Position numbers and translations under genes: made by a program. From Streptomyces sp. NBC_01707 (GTDB lineage Bacteria; Actinomycetota; Actinomycetes; Streptomycetales; Streptomycetaceae), in the NCBI RefSeq assembly GCF_041438805.1, contig NZ_CP109190.1:1550001-1614000 (forward strand): 64,000 bases of DNA, written 5' to 3'. Below are positions 37,386 through 45,976 of this stretch, in pieces; positions within the stretch are counted from its first letter, which is position 1; each line of letters begins with the position of its first letter. Under the pieces are notes generated by a model. That model ran no database searches, was not told the origin of the DNA, and worked only from the letters and a program-made list of their open reading frames with translations.

Positions 37386-37549
37386 TTCTTAGGAATGCGG
37401 CAACCCACGGGAAACACCTTCAACAGAAAGTTGACCCGCTGCCGCGTCACCGCTCCCCCGCACTCGAGCGGGCCGTCCGTCCGCGCTCGCGCCCCACCCA
37501 CCCGTTCTCACGCGTACCCGTCCGTCCCCGCCCCGTTACGGAGGCATCC

Positions 37550-38932
37550 GTGTCACAGGCACCGTCCTCGCCCGCCCCCGCCCGCCACCCCGTCGATCAG
37601 GTGCTGCCGCCCGGCCGGCTCGGGATCCTCGGTCTGCAGCACGTGCTGGTCATGTACACAGGCTGCGTCACCGTCCCCCTTGTCTTCGGCTCCGCCGCCA
37701 AGCTGGACACCTCCACCATCGGGCTGTTGATCAACGCCGACCTGTTGGTGGCCGGCCTGATCACGCTGATCCAGGCGCTCGGCATCGGCAAACTCCTCGG
37801 CGTGCGGCTGCCGGTCGTCGCCGGAGCCACCTTCACGGCGGTGACCCCGATGATCCTCATCGCGGGCAAGTACGGCATGCAGGCCGTGTACGGGTCCATG
37901 ATCGCGGCAGGTGTCTTCGGCCTGCTCGTCGCCGTGCCCTTCTCCCGCGCCGTACGGTTCTTCCCGCCGCTGGTCAGCGGTTCGGTGATCACCGTCATCG
38001 GGCTCTCGCTCATCGGAGTCGCGGCCGGGCTGATCGCCGGTCTCGACCCCACAGCCAAGGATTACGCCGCCCCCAGCCACCTCGCGCTGGCGGGCGGCAT
38101 CATCCTGCTCATCATCGTCGTCAGCCGTTTCACCCGTGGCTTCTTCGCGCAGATCGGCGTGCTCCTGGGCCTGGTCGCCGGCACCCTGGTCGCCGTTCCG
38201 ATGGGACTGACCGATTTCTCCTCGGTCGGGCCGGCCGACTGGCTGGGCGTCTCCACGCCGTTCCATTTCGGCGCCCCGCAGTTCCCGATCGCCGCCGTCA
38301 TCTCGATGTGTGTCGTGATGCTGGTGACGTTCACCGAGTCCACCGCCGACATGCTCGCCGTCGGTGAGATGACCGACCGCCCGCTCTCCAAGGCCGACGT
38401 GGCCCGGGGGCTTGCCGCCGACGGCGTCTCCGGCATCCTCGGCGGCATCATGAACGGCTTCATGGACACCGTATTCGCCCAGAACGTCGGGCTGGTCGGC
38501 ATGACCAAGGTCCGTAGCCGCTACGTCGCCGCCGTCGCCGGAGGCATCCTGCTCCTGCTGGGCCTGGTCCCCAAGCTCGGCGAGATCGTCGCCTCGCTCC
38601 CCGAGCCGGTGATCGGCGCGGCCGGTCTGGTCATGTTCGCCACCGTGACCGCCGTGGGCATCAAGACCCTGCGCACGGTGGAGTTCGAGGGGACCAACAA
38701 CCTGATGGTCGTCGCTGTCTCCATCGGGATCGGCATGCTCCCCGTCGTCGCGCCGTCGATCTATCACGCCTTCCCGACCTGGTTCCAGATCATCGGCGGC
38801 AGCGCCATCACCAGTGCCACCCTCGCCGCGTTCCTCCTCAACCTGCTCTTCAACCACACAGGGGGCCGCGGCAGATCCGCGACGGCCGGGCCGGTGTCGG
38901 CCGCGGAGGTGGCCACTTCCGGCCCGACCTGA
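37550..38932 (+). CDS. NCS2 nucleobase (xanthine/uracil-type) permease
   Basis: A 460-residue membrane protein with about twelve to fourteen hydrophobic segments and NCS2 (nucleobase:cation symporter-2) features: GLQHVLVMYTGCVTVPLVFG, the QNVGL-type motif (FAQNVGLVGMT), and VTFTESTADMLAVGEM in the conserved substrate region. It imports purines such as xanthine/urate, or uracil, with protons. GTG 37550 is chosen because GGAGG lies five bases upstream; the frame is open further back into the insertion element's edge. The insertion lies directly upstream, so its native promoter may be lost or replaced (inference). Confidence 0.9.
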   Translation: MSQAPSSPAPARHPVDQVLPPGRLGILGLQHVLVMYTGCVTVPLVFGSAAKLDTSTIGLLINADLLVAGLITLIQALGIGKLLGVRLPVVAGATFTAVTPMILIAGKYGMQAVYGSMIAAGVFGLLVAVPFSRAVRFFPPLVSGSVITVIGLSLIGVAAGLIAGLDPTAKDYAAPSHLALAGGIILLIIVVSRFTRGFFAQIGVLLGLVAGTLVAVPMGLTDFSSVGPADWLGVSTPFHFGAPQFPIAAVISMCVVMLVTFTESTADMLAVGEMTDRPLSKADVARGLAADGVSGILGGIMNGFMDTVFAQNVGLVGMTKVRSRYVAAVAGGILLLLGLVPKLGEIVASLPEPVIGAAGLVMFATVTAVGIKTLRTVEFEGTNNLMVVAVSIGIGMLPVVAPSIYHAFPTWFQIIGGSAITSATLAAFLLNLLFNHTGGRGRSATAGPVSAAEVATSGPT

Positions 38933-38999
38933 CAAACCCCGAGCCTCGAGTCCTGCCGCCCCTGGGGTGAGGGAGTCGACGGCCCACCGACGCCGGGAG

Positions 39000-39021
39000 G
39001 GCGAGGCCGATCGGCCTCGCC
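39000..39021. terminator. Bidirectional terminator hairpin
   Basis: A perfect 22-nt palindrome (arm GGCGAGGCCGA) followed on the plus strand by GTCTTTC. It sits between the convergent permease and uppP genes, the expected place for a shared terminator. Confidence 0.75.
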
Positions 39022-39043
39022 GTCTTTCGTGCATGTCCGTCCG

Positions 39044-39880
39044 TCAGGCGTTGAGGACACCCGCGCCCAGCAGGGCGAAGAGCAGCACGCCCACGATGAT
39101 GCGGTAGATCACGAACGCGTTGAACGAGTGCTTGGCGACGAACTTCAACAGCCAGGCGATCGAGGCGTACGCGACGACGAAGGAGACCACCGTGCCCACG
39201 GCGAGCGGGACCGCGCCCACCCCGCCGCCGACCGCGTCCTTCAGCTCGTACAGCCCGGCACCGGTCAGTGACGGGATTCCGAGGAAGAACGAAAGCCGGG
39301 TCGCGGCAACCCGGTTGAGGTCCAGGATGAGTCCGGTGGACATGGTGGCGCCGGAGCGGGAGAAGCCGGGGAAGAGGAGCGCCAGGATCTGGGAGCAGCC
39401 GACCAGCATCGCGTCCTTGAGCGTGGTGTCCTCCTCGCCTCGCCTGTGCCGGCCCATCTGATCGGCCGCCCACATGACGCCACTGCCGACGATCAGCGAT
39501 CCGGCCACCACCCACAGCGAGGCGAGCGGACCTTCGATGAGCCGTTTCGCCGCGAGTCCGACGATCACGATCGGGATCGTTGCGTAGATGACCCACCAGG
39601 TGAACTTGTAGTCATGGTTGTCCCGTTGGTCGCGATGGGCCAGGCCCCGTACCCACGCGGTGACGAATCGGACGATGTCCTTGAAGAAGTACACGAGGAC
39701 GGCGGCGATCGCACCCACCTGGATGACGGCGGTGAAGGCAACGACGCCCTTGTCGTCCACCGGGATGTCCATCAGCCCCTCGGTGATCTTCAGGTGCCCG
39801 GTGGAGGAGATCGGCAGGAACTCGGTCACCCCCTCCACGATCCCGAGAACGATGGCCTGTCCGATGGTGATGGCGCTCAA
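39044..39880 (-). CDS. uppP: Undecaprenyl-diphosphatase (UppP/BacA)
   Basis: A 278-residue membrane enzyme that recycles undecaprenyl diphosphate to the monophosphate carrier used for peptidoglycan and other wall polymers; it also confers bacitracin tolerance. Signature motifs are present: EGVTEFLPISSTGHL near residue 16 and LLFPGFSRSGATMSTGL near residue 170, with about eight hydrophobic segments. Length is normal. It is divergent from the BlaI/M56 pair, 309 nt away, with a perfect palindrome between them, so wall stress could control both directions (inference). Confidence 0.95.
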   Translation of the reverse strand: MSAITIGQAIVLGIVEGVTEFLPISSTGHLKITEGLMDIPVDDKGVVAFTAVIQVGAIAAVLVYFFKDIVRFVTAWVRGLAHRDQRDNHDYKFTWWVIYATIPIVIVGLAAKRLIEGPLASLWVVAGSLIVGSGVMWAADQMGRHRRGEEDTTLKDAMLVGCSQILALLFPGFSRSGATMSTGLILDLNRVAATRLSFFLGIPSLTGAGLYELKDAVGGGVGAVPLAVGTVVSFVVAYASIAWLLKFVAKHSFNAFVIYRIIVGVLLFALLGAGVLNA

Positions 39881-40126
39881 GTGATCCGTCCTTGCGAAGC
39901 ATTCGATGGGATGACGGTGGTGGTGCGGTTCGGTGGCGCTCTCGGCTCAGGGCCGCAGTTCCGGGAAGCGAGGCCCGCGCAGCCGCCGACAGCCGGTGGG
40001 CGGGCGCACCGGTGCCGTACCGGGCGGTGCCCCGGGGTCGGGCGTGTGACGGAGCATGGGATTCCTGTCATGGCGGCGGGCGTCACGGGTCCCCGAGCAT
40101 GCGTGGCACACTCGGGGAAGGCCATT

Positions 40127-40150
40127 GTCTTCTACGCGCGCGTAGAAGAC
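40127..40150. promoter_or_regulatory. Perfect 24-nt palindrome, candidate BlaI-type operator
   Basis: The half-site GTCTTCTACGCG is followed at once by its exact reverse complement. The inner CTACGCGCGCGTAG resembles the TAC...GTA symmetry bound by BlaI/MecI repressors. It lies 39 nt before the GTG of the BlaI-family gene, so autoregulation is likely. The rest of 39881-40189 shows no gene. Confidence 0.8.
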
Positions 40151-40189
40151 GGGTGTGACTGTAGAGGATGAGCAAGGAGGCAGCCAACG

Positions 40190-40591
40190 GTGGATGCGGT
40201 CGAGCGTGCCGGGACGCACGAGACGGACAGCCGCCTGGCCAACGGGAAGCGGGAGGCCGAGGTGCTCGCCGTGCTCCGGTCGGCGCAGGAGCCGCTCACC
40301 CCGAGAGCCGTACGTGAGGTCATGGACGACGACTTGTCGTACAGCACCGTCGTGACCATCCTGACCCGGCTGTACGAGAAGGACGTCCTCACCCGGGTCC
40401 CACGAGGCCGGGCCTTCGCCTACACGCCCGCGACCGACGAGCCGGGTTTCGCCGCCCGGCGGATGCGCCAGGCCATGGAGGAGGTTCCGGATCGCGAGAC
40501 GGTTCTCACCCGTTTCGTCGACGACCTGTCGAGCGGTGACGAGGCGCTTCTGCGCCGCCTGCTCGGCGGCGACCTGGACTCCGACCGGTAG
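40190..40591 (+). CDS. BlaI/MecI/CopY-family transcriptional repressor
   Basis: A 133-residue winged-helix protein: EAEVLAVLRSAQEPLTPRAV, recognition-helix region DDDLSYSTVVTILTRLYEKD and wing RVPRGRAFAYTPA, then a C-terminal dimerisation helix (VLTRFVDDLSSGDEALLRRL). The GTG start has AAGGAGG nine bases upstream. Family members repress beta-lactamase or copper genes and are released by proteolysis. The next gene encodes an M56-type membrane peptidase, so this is a BlaI/BlaR-like pair, probably acting at the palindrome just upstream. Confidence 0.92.
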   Translation: MDAVERAGTHETDSRLANGKREAEVLAVLRSAQEPLTPRAVREVMDDDLSYSTVVTILTRLYEKDVLTRVPRGRAFAYTPATDEPGFAARRMRQAMEEVPDRETVLTRFVDDLSSGDEALLRRLLGGDLDSDR

Positions 40592-40607
40592 GGCCACGGA
40601 GGCTGCC

Positions 40608-41579
40608 ATGCATCTCGCGGTCTACCTGCCGCTGCTCTTCCCGCTGCTGGCGGGACCCGCGGCCCGGCCGCTTGCCGACCGGCTGGAACCGCGGCTGGCC
40701 ACCTGGGTGCTGACGACGGCGTCCGCGGTGTTGGCCGCGGGCAGTACGACGGTACTTGGCCTGCTCGCCCTCGCCGGCCTGGTGCGTATCCCGAGGATCG
40801 CCCGACTCGCCGATCTGTCCCCGGCCGTGCTGGGGCGCGACGATCCGGCGTGGTTGCCGGTGGCCGCGCCGGCCGCGGTGCTGCTGCTCGCCGTGACCGT
40901 GGTCGCCTCCCGATTCCTGGTACGCCGGGTCCGGGCGGTGTGTGCGGCCGTTCTGGAGTCCGCGTGCTTCCCGGGTCAGGATCCGCTCGTGGTGATGGAG
41001 GAGTCGGCCGCCGACGCGTTCGCGATGCCCGGACTGCCCGGCCGCATCGTGGTCTCGACGGGCATGCTGGCCACGCTCGACGAGACCGAGCGGGCAATCC
41101 TGTTCGCGCACGAGCGGGCCCATCTGCGCGCGCACCACTACCTGTTCGCCGCAGCCGCCCAACTGGCGGCAACCGCCAACCCGTTGGTACGCCCCTTGGC
41201 GGCCCAGGTCTCCTACACGATCGAGCGGTGGGCGGACGAGGCCGCGGCAGGAACAACCGGCGACCGGCGGCGGGTGGCGGTCACCGTGGGAAAGGCGGCG
41301 CTGGCGACACAGCGCTCCGGGGGGCAGCGGCGACTGCCTTCCGCGGCCCTGGGACTTCTCGGCCGCCGGGGTGCGGAGCGCCGGACGGACACGGATCGGA
41401 CGGGGCTGGACAGGGCGGGCCCCGTGCCGCGGCGGGTGGCTGCGCTCCTGTCCCCCGCACCGACGGGCGGGAAGTGGCGAGCCATGGTCACCGCCGCCTA
41501 CCTCACGGCTGCCGTCCTGTGCACGGTCGAAGCCGCCCAGGATCTGCACGAGGTGCTGGAGCGGGCCAGAGGCGGCTGA
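40608..41579 (+). CDS. M56/M48-type membrane metallopeptidase (BlaR1-like without sensor domain)
   Basis: A 323-residue membrane protein with hydrophobic segments at ~1-25, ~35-60, ~85-105, ~165-185 and ~295-312. The zinc motif is HExxH (FAHERAHLRAHH, near residue 165), followed by ERWADEAA, which supplies the third ligand Glu. BlaR1 proteins carry a penicillin-binding sensor domain after the peptidase; this one ends without it, as is common for Streptomyces M56 pairs. CGGAGG precedes the ATG and the gap to the repressor is 16 nt, so the two form an operon. The signal that triggers it is unknown. Confidence 0.88.
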   Translation: MHLAVYLPLLFPLLAGPAARPLADRLEPRLATWVLTTASAVLAAGSTTVLGLLALAGLVRIPRIARLADLSPAVLGRDDPAWLPVAAPAAVLLLAVTVVASRFLVRRVRAVCAAVLESACFPGQDPLVVMEESAADAFAMPGLPGRIVVSTGMLATLDETERAILFAHERAHLRAHHYLFAAAAQLAATANPLVRPLAAQVSYTIERWADEAAAGTTGDRRRVAVTVGKAALATQRSGGQRRLPSAALGLLGRRGAERRTDTDRTGLDRAGPVPRRVAALLSPAPTGGKWRAMVTAAYLTAAVLCTVEAAQDLHEVLERARGG

Positions 41580-41633
41580 CGGGCCGTTCCGCGGGCCTCG
41601 GGCCCCGGAGCCGCACTGCGTACAGGTGGACGG

Positions 41634-42539
41634 TCAGCGACTGCCGTCGAGGCTCGGCAGGGCCCGGGAAAGCTGGACACGAGCGGGTTCGCGCAGGACT
41701 CTGCCCTGAAGGCGGGCCGCAAGGTCCCGGATCGCTGGGAGACGGGCGAACAGCGCATCCCCCGGGCAGTCGGTGGCAAAGCCGTCGCGATGGGCGGAGA
41801 TGGCATAAAAGCTGGCCGAAGTCCCCTTGGGGTAGAGGCTCTTGTCATTGGTGGACGTCAGTCGCACCTTGCCGCGGGGGTCGACGTCGCGCAGGCCGAG
41901 TTTCCAGGCGGCGAGGGCTGCGATCGCACGTTCCATGGGTGCCGGCACCTTCGTCCCTCGTCCGAAGGTGCCGATCGCCGCGATCCCCGCGGTGCCCTGG
42001 TTGAACCCCTGGGTGTGGGACCCGACGACGGGGCGGTCGACACCGCCGGCGCGGCCTTCGTAGATGTTTCCGCATCGGTCGACGAGGAAGTTGTAGCCGA
42101 AGTCTCCCCAGTGCTGGTCACGGGTCTGGCCCGTGTACAGGTTGCGCAGGATGTGCGGCACGTCGGCGCAGTCGTAGGCATTCGGAGTGTCCGTATGGTG
42201 AATGAAGATCGCACTCACCCCATTCGCGTAGTGGGCCCGGGGATCACGCTTGCTCTCGTCGGCCCGCCACTGCGCACGGGACACGATGGTGGGGCGAAGT
42301 GCCGCATGGGGGAACGCCACCGTCATCGCACTCAGCGCGACGAGTGACGGCGTGGAATCGACGGTCGGCGCCGGCCCCGTACCGACCTGCAGCACCGAAG
42401 CAGGGCTACCCGGCATCGTCCCGCCGACGATCCCGGCCGTCGTCACCCTCGCCGGTGCCGCCACGAGTGGAACTGCCGCTATGGAAGCCGTGAGGGGCAG
42501 CACGATTCGCCACATACGCACAGGGGGCCTTCTTTCCAT
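41634..42539 (-). CDS. Secreted peptidoglycan recognition/N-acetylmuramoyl-L-alanine amidase-type protein
   Basis: A 301-residue protein with an N-terminal signal peptide (residues ~8-30, MWRIVLPLTASIAAVPLVAA) and a PGRP/amidase_2 domain at ~85-270: AIFIHHTDTPNAYDC, WGDFGYNFLVDRCGNIYEGR, GGVDRPVVGSHTQGFN and AISAHRDGFATDCPGDAL. The His pair and the downstream His/Cys are the usual zinc ligands, so it should cleave the bond between N-acetylmuramic acid and L-alanine in peptidoglycan. It acts outside the cell. It converges on the M56 gene, in keeping with the wall theme of this block. Confidence 0.9.
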   Translation of the reverse strand: MERRPPVRMWRIVLPLTASIAAVPLVAAPARVTTAGIVGGTMPGSPASVLQVGTGPAPTVDSTPSLVALSAMTVAFPHAALRPTIVSRAQWRADESKRDPRAHYANGVSAIFIHHTDTPNAYDCADVPHILRNLYTGQTRDQHWGDFGYNFLVDRCGNIYEGRAGGVDRPVVGSHTQGFNQGTAGIAAIGTFGRGTKVPAPMERAIAALAAWKLGLRDVDPRGKVRLTSTNDKSLYPKGTSASFYAISAHRDGFATDCPGDALFARLPAIRDLAARLQGRVLREPARVQLSRALPSLDGSR

Positions 42540-43011
42540 TTCGCCGAGCGGGCGGCGGGAGCACGTGAGCCCGCTGAGGGCTGACCCGTCATCCCTGGTG
42601 GATCAGCGCACGGCGTCAGATGCGGCGCATCGCAAGGCGGAAGGACATCCGCATACTGCATGTACTCGGACGTTCCGACAACGGCGAAGCGCCGTGGCTG
42701 TCGTCGCGCGCCCGCCAGGGATGGCGCGACAGCCATCAGCCTTGCGGCAGTGGGTTCGCCGCGCGCGCCGGGCTACTGCATGCAGGCGAGTACGACACAG
42801 CCGACCTCGGTGTACGCCTGACGGCACCCTGGCCGACCCGTGCGGCACGTTGCGGGGGCGCCGGTACGGGCGCGGACCTGCCCCGCGGCACGTCGTGGCA
42901 GGACGGCGCCCTCGCCGGCCACGTACACGGCGCCGCACGTCCGACCGCATGCCAACACTGCCCGGTACTTGACGGGTTCCGCACCACCGGGCCCTGTGAC
43001 ACGATCCTGAA
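42540..43011. other. 472-nt divergent intergenic region, no gene recognised
   Basis: It separates the amidase (minus) from the acetyltransferase (plus). An open frame from 42620 exists but its composition, lack of ribosome binding site and absence of any family pattern argue against it. A small perfect dyad GATGCG-G-CGCATC lies at 42619-42631, about 80 nt upstream of the amidase start, and may be an operator. Confidence 0.4.
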
Positions 43012-43608
43012 ATGATCTCCAACTCGCCCATACCTTCGGTCGTTCCCGCGGGCCGGATGGCCCGGATGCGACAGCCGGTGCTCGGTCTTTCCGGCGGCCT
43101 GGAACTCCGTCCGTGGCGCCGGAGTGACGCGGGCGTCCTCGTGGCGGCCGGCCAGGATCCCTCGATTCGGCGATGGAACCTTCTGCATGTGGACTCGCCG
43201 GAGGACGCACGCGAGAGGATCGAGCGCATGCACGAGCGGTGGCAGACCGAGCTGAGTGCCATGTGGGCCATCGCCCGCACGGACGGCGGCGAAGCCACGG
43301 GCCTGATCGGGTGGAGTGGCATCGACCTCAAGGGCGGCGGTGCCGAGATCGTCTACTGGGTCCTGCCCGCGGTACGCGGCGGCGGTGTGGCGGTCGAAGC
43401 CACGAAACGCGTCAGCCGGTGGGCCCTGGACGACCTCGGCCTGCACCGGCTCCGGCTGTGCCACTCGGTGGCCAACCCGGCGTCCTGCCGGGTGGCGGTC
43501 AAGGCCGGATACTCCCTCGAAGGCACCATGCGCAGCGCGCTGCTGCACGCGGACGGCTGGCACGACCAGCACCTGCACGCCCTCGTCCAGGGCGACATCG
43601 GCATCTGA
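43012..43608 (+). CDS. GNAT acetyltransferase (RimJ/RimL type)
   Basis: A 198-residue enzyme of the GNAT family that transfers acetyl from acetyl-CoA, RimJ/RimL subgroup: LELRPWRRSDAGVLVAAG, GLIGWSGIDLKGGGAEIVYW, acetyl-CoA loop VLPAVRGGGVAVEATKRVSR, and the C-terminal HSVANPASCRVAVKAGYSLE. The usual RGxGxA loop reads RGGGVA. The first ~25 residues look non-conserved, so the true start may be later. The substrate (protein N-terminus, antibiotic or small molecule) is unknown. Confidence 0.87.
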   Translation: MISNSPIPSVVPAGRMARMRQPVLGLSGGLELRPWRRSDAGVLVAAGQDPSIRRWNLLHVDSPEDARERIERMHERWQTELSAMWAIARTDGGEATGLIGWSGIDLKGGGAEIVYWVLPAVRGGGVAVEATKRVSRWALDDLGLHRLRLCHSVANPASCRVAVKAGYSLEGTMRSALLHADGWHDQHLHALVQGDIGI

Positions 43609-43791
43609 GGCCTGCCGCGACAGCGCGCCGGTCGCAGCCACTCCCGTACACGGAGCCCTCAAGGTGTTCACCGGTCGGACGGACGAGCCGGCGTGCGGCT
43701 CACGCGACATGGTGACCGGTCGGCCCGTGCGGCCCGCCCTGGCGAGTGGCGCCCACCGGCAGGCCGATCAGCGGCAGGTCGTCGGTGGAGG

Positions 43792-44904
43792 TCAGGAGCA
43801 GGCGACCAGTCCGGCCGCGTCCACGGTGAAGACAGCCCGCCCGGCGGCCACCTGTCGGTCCCGGTCGGGTCCGGGGCGCACCAGCCGGTCCAGCGCGCGG
43901 ACCAGCGCCATCTCGTCGGCAGCATGCTCGGTGAGTCCTGCGGCAGCCATCTCGCCGACGCCCTCGGCGCCGTGACCGGCGATCGGCCGGTATCCGACGA
44001 CCGGTACGCCGGCGGCGAGCGCCTGCTGTGCCGTCTGCCCCGCGGCGTTGTCAACCAGGGCGCTCGATGCCGCCATGAGGTCGGGCAGGTCCTCGACCCA
44101 GCCCAGCGCCAGAACGCCGGGAAGCATCGCGGCACGGTCCCGCAGCTGTTCGTCCCTGCCGCACAGCAGCACCGGTATGTGGCCCGCGCCGGCGAGCAGC
44201 AGCGCCGTTTCCGTCAGCCCGTGTCCCACGCCCCAGGCCCCGGCCGAAATCAGCACGGGTGGACGGCCGGGGCCGCGCCGCGCGAACTCCCGCGCCCAGC
44301 GGGACGACCGGCCGCGCGGGTTCTCGTGGCCGACCGAGGCGAAGGCCGGGGGCACGATCGGGCCGCAGACCTCTGCCGGGCGTCCGGTCGTGGCGCGCAC
44401 GCGTGCCGCGGCGGCCTCGGTCAGGCACAGGTGCAGGTCGTTGCCGGGATGCAGCCACTGTCGGTGCACGGCGAAGTCGGTGACCACGACCGTGCTGGGC
44501 GGGCAGACACCGTCCCGGGACCGCAGCCGCCCCGTGACCTGAGCGGCCTGGTGGAAGGTGGAGACGAGCGCGTCCGGTCGCCAGCGTTCCACGACGCTGC
44601 GCAGGCGTGGCTCCAGGACCGCGGCCAGCGGCCCGGTGCCCGGTGCCCAGTTGTTCCGGTCGCCCGGGTCTCCGCGGTCGCGGAAGAATGCAGAGTAGAC
44701 CGCTCCGTAGGCCCAGGGGCAGCGGCGCAGCGTCGTGCGGTACACGGCGCGCAGCCCACGCCCGGCACCGGGGGGCAGCAGGTCGAGGAGGTCCACGCAT
44801 ACCGTCAGGTCGCCGCCGGACCGCAGACGCCCGGCCAGTTCGGCGGCGACGGCATCGTGTCCGGCGCCCATGCTCGCGCTGACGATCAAAATCCGACGTC
44901 CCAT
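43792..44904 (-). CDS. MGDG-synthase/MurG-like glycosyltransferase
   Basis: A 370-residue GT-B enzyme. Residues 1-160 match the N-terminal domain of monogalactosyldiacylglycerol-synthase-like enzymes (GRRILIVSASMGAGHDAVAA, then STFHQAAQVTGRLR). The C-terminal half has the GT28-type donor site GWVEDLPDLMAASSALVDNA, AGQTAQQALAAGVPVVGYRP. Family members put hexoses on diacylglycerol or other lipids at the membrane. GGAGG lies eleven bases before ATG 44904; a longer reading to 45210 crosses the divergent promoter and is rejected. It is divergent from the SDR/transporter/deacetylase operon, suggesting one glycolipid pathway (inference). Confidence 0.85.
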   Translation of the reverse strand: MGRRILIVSASMGAGHDAVAAELAGRLRSGGDLTVCVDLLDLLPPGAGRGLRAVYRTTLRRCPWAYGAVYSAFFRDRGDPGDRNNWAPGTGPLAAVLEPRLRSVVERWRPDALVSTFHQAAQVTGRLRSRDGVCPPSTVVVTDFAVHRQWLHPGNDLHLCLTEAAAARVRATTGRPAEVCGPIVPPAFASVGHENPRGRSSRWAREFARRGPGRPPVLISAGAWGVGHGLTETALLLAGAGHIPVLLCGRDEQLRDRAAMLPGVLALGWVEDLPDLMAASSALVDNAAGQTAQQALAAGVPVVGYRPIAGHGAEGVGEMAAAGLTEHAADEMALVRALDRLVRPGPDRDRQVAAGRAVFTVDAAGLVACS

Positions 44905-45100
44905 TCTTGGATATTCCTCCGCATGGACCCTCCGCGCATGGCGGCCGGTGCGCCACACCCGGACGGGCGGGCCGTTAGCCCAGTGGCGTCGCGCGCGTTT
45001 GCCGTTGCGTCGGTTGCATGAAGGATTACTCAGTACGGGTCGGTACAGGCGGTGCTTCGAGAGCACCAGGATGTCGGCGGCCCCGGAGGACGGAAGGCCC

Positions 45101-45934
45101 ATGCGCAAGAGCCCCCTACCCCGCGGAATGCCCGCAGCCGAGGCCGGTGCGGCACTGTCGGCTGCGGCCGGTCCGTCTGCCCGCGCCCCGCGTCCGGTCG
45201 TGTTGATCACCGGGGCCTCCTCCGGTATCGGTGCCGAAGTCGCCTCACGGCTCGCCGTCGGCGGCCGATGGGAACTGCTGCTGAACGGGCGGGACGAAGA
45301 CCGGCTCGGCAGTGTCGCCGCGCGTACTTCCGGTGTCGCGCTGCCGATGGACCTGGCCTCCGAGGAGGGCTGCCGCAGGCTCGCCGAGGCCGCGCTGGCG
45401 CACAGTGGCAGAGTCGACGCCCTCGTCGCAGCAGCGGGCCTCGGCTGGGCGGGCGCCTACACCGACATGCCGCCCGCCACCGTGGACCGCCTGGTGAGTG
45501 TCAACGTCTGCGCCGTTCTCCATCTCGTTCGCCTGGTCCTGCCGCAGATGGTGTCCCGCGGATCGGGCCGGCTGGTGCTCATCGGCTCTGTCGCCGGCCG
45601 GTTCGGCGTGCGGGGCGAGGCGGCGTACGCGGCGACGAAGGGCTCCCTGATCGCGTTCGCGGACAGCCTGCGCTACGAGCTCCGGGGCACCGGCGTCCAG
45701 CTCTGCCTGGTACTGCCGGGGCCCGTCGACACGCCGTTCTTCACCCGCCGTGGCACGCCGTACACGCGGTCCTGGCCACGGCCGGTATCCGCCGGGCGGG
45801 TCGCGGCAGCGGTCGAGGAGGCGCTGGCCGGTGGGCGGGACGAGATCGCCGTGCCACGCTGGCTGGGCGTGCCGGGCCGGGTGCAGGGTATGGCCCCGCG
45901 GCTCTTCCGCAGGCTGGCCACACGCTTTGGCTGA
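45101..45934 (+). CDS. Short-chain dehydrogenase/reductase
   Basis: A 277-residue classical SDR oxidoreductase: cofactor motif VLITGASSGIGAEVASRL, active-site Ser in LIGSVAGRFG and YxxxK in AAYAATKGSLIAFA, followed by LVLPGPVDTPFF. About 28 residues precede the Rossmann fold. ATG 45101 has GGAAGG close by; an alternative in-frame ATG lies 30 nt upstream. It is the first gene of a three-gene operon with a transporter and a deacetylase. The substrate is unknown, and a lipid or polyprenyl sugar intermediate would suit the setting. Confidence 0.88.
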   Translation: MRKSPLPRGMPAAEAGAALSAAAGPSARAPRPVVLITGASSGIGAEVASRLAVGGRWELLLNGRDEDRLGSVAARTSGVALPMDLASEEGCRRLAEAALAHSGRVDALVAAAGLGWAGAYTDMPPATVDRLVSVNVCAVLHLVRLVLPQMVSRGSGRLVLIGSVAGRFGVRGEAAYAATKGSLIAFADSLRYELRGTGVQLCLVLPGPVDTPFFTRRGTPYTRSWPRPVSAGRVAAAVEEALAGGRDEIAVPRWLGVPGRVQGMAPRLFRRLATRFG

Positions 45935-45976
45935 GCGGGCCCACGGCGACGGGCACGCGCGCAGGGGTGGTGACAC

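Noticed and set aside
37376..37549. 58-residue N-terminal extension of the NCS2 permease starting at the insertion element edge
   Set aside because: The extension is Arg/Pro-rich without conservation, and GGAGG with correct spacing precedes the GTG at 37550.
42620..43015. 131-codon plus-strand frame between amidase and acetyltransferase
   Set aside because: No ribosome binding site, no family pattern, and composition like neighbouring non-coding DNA.
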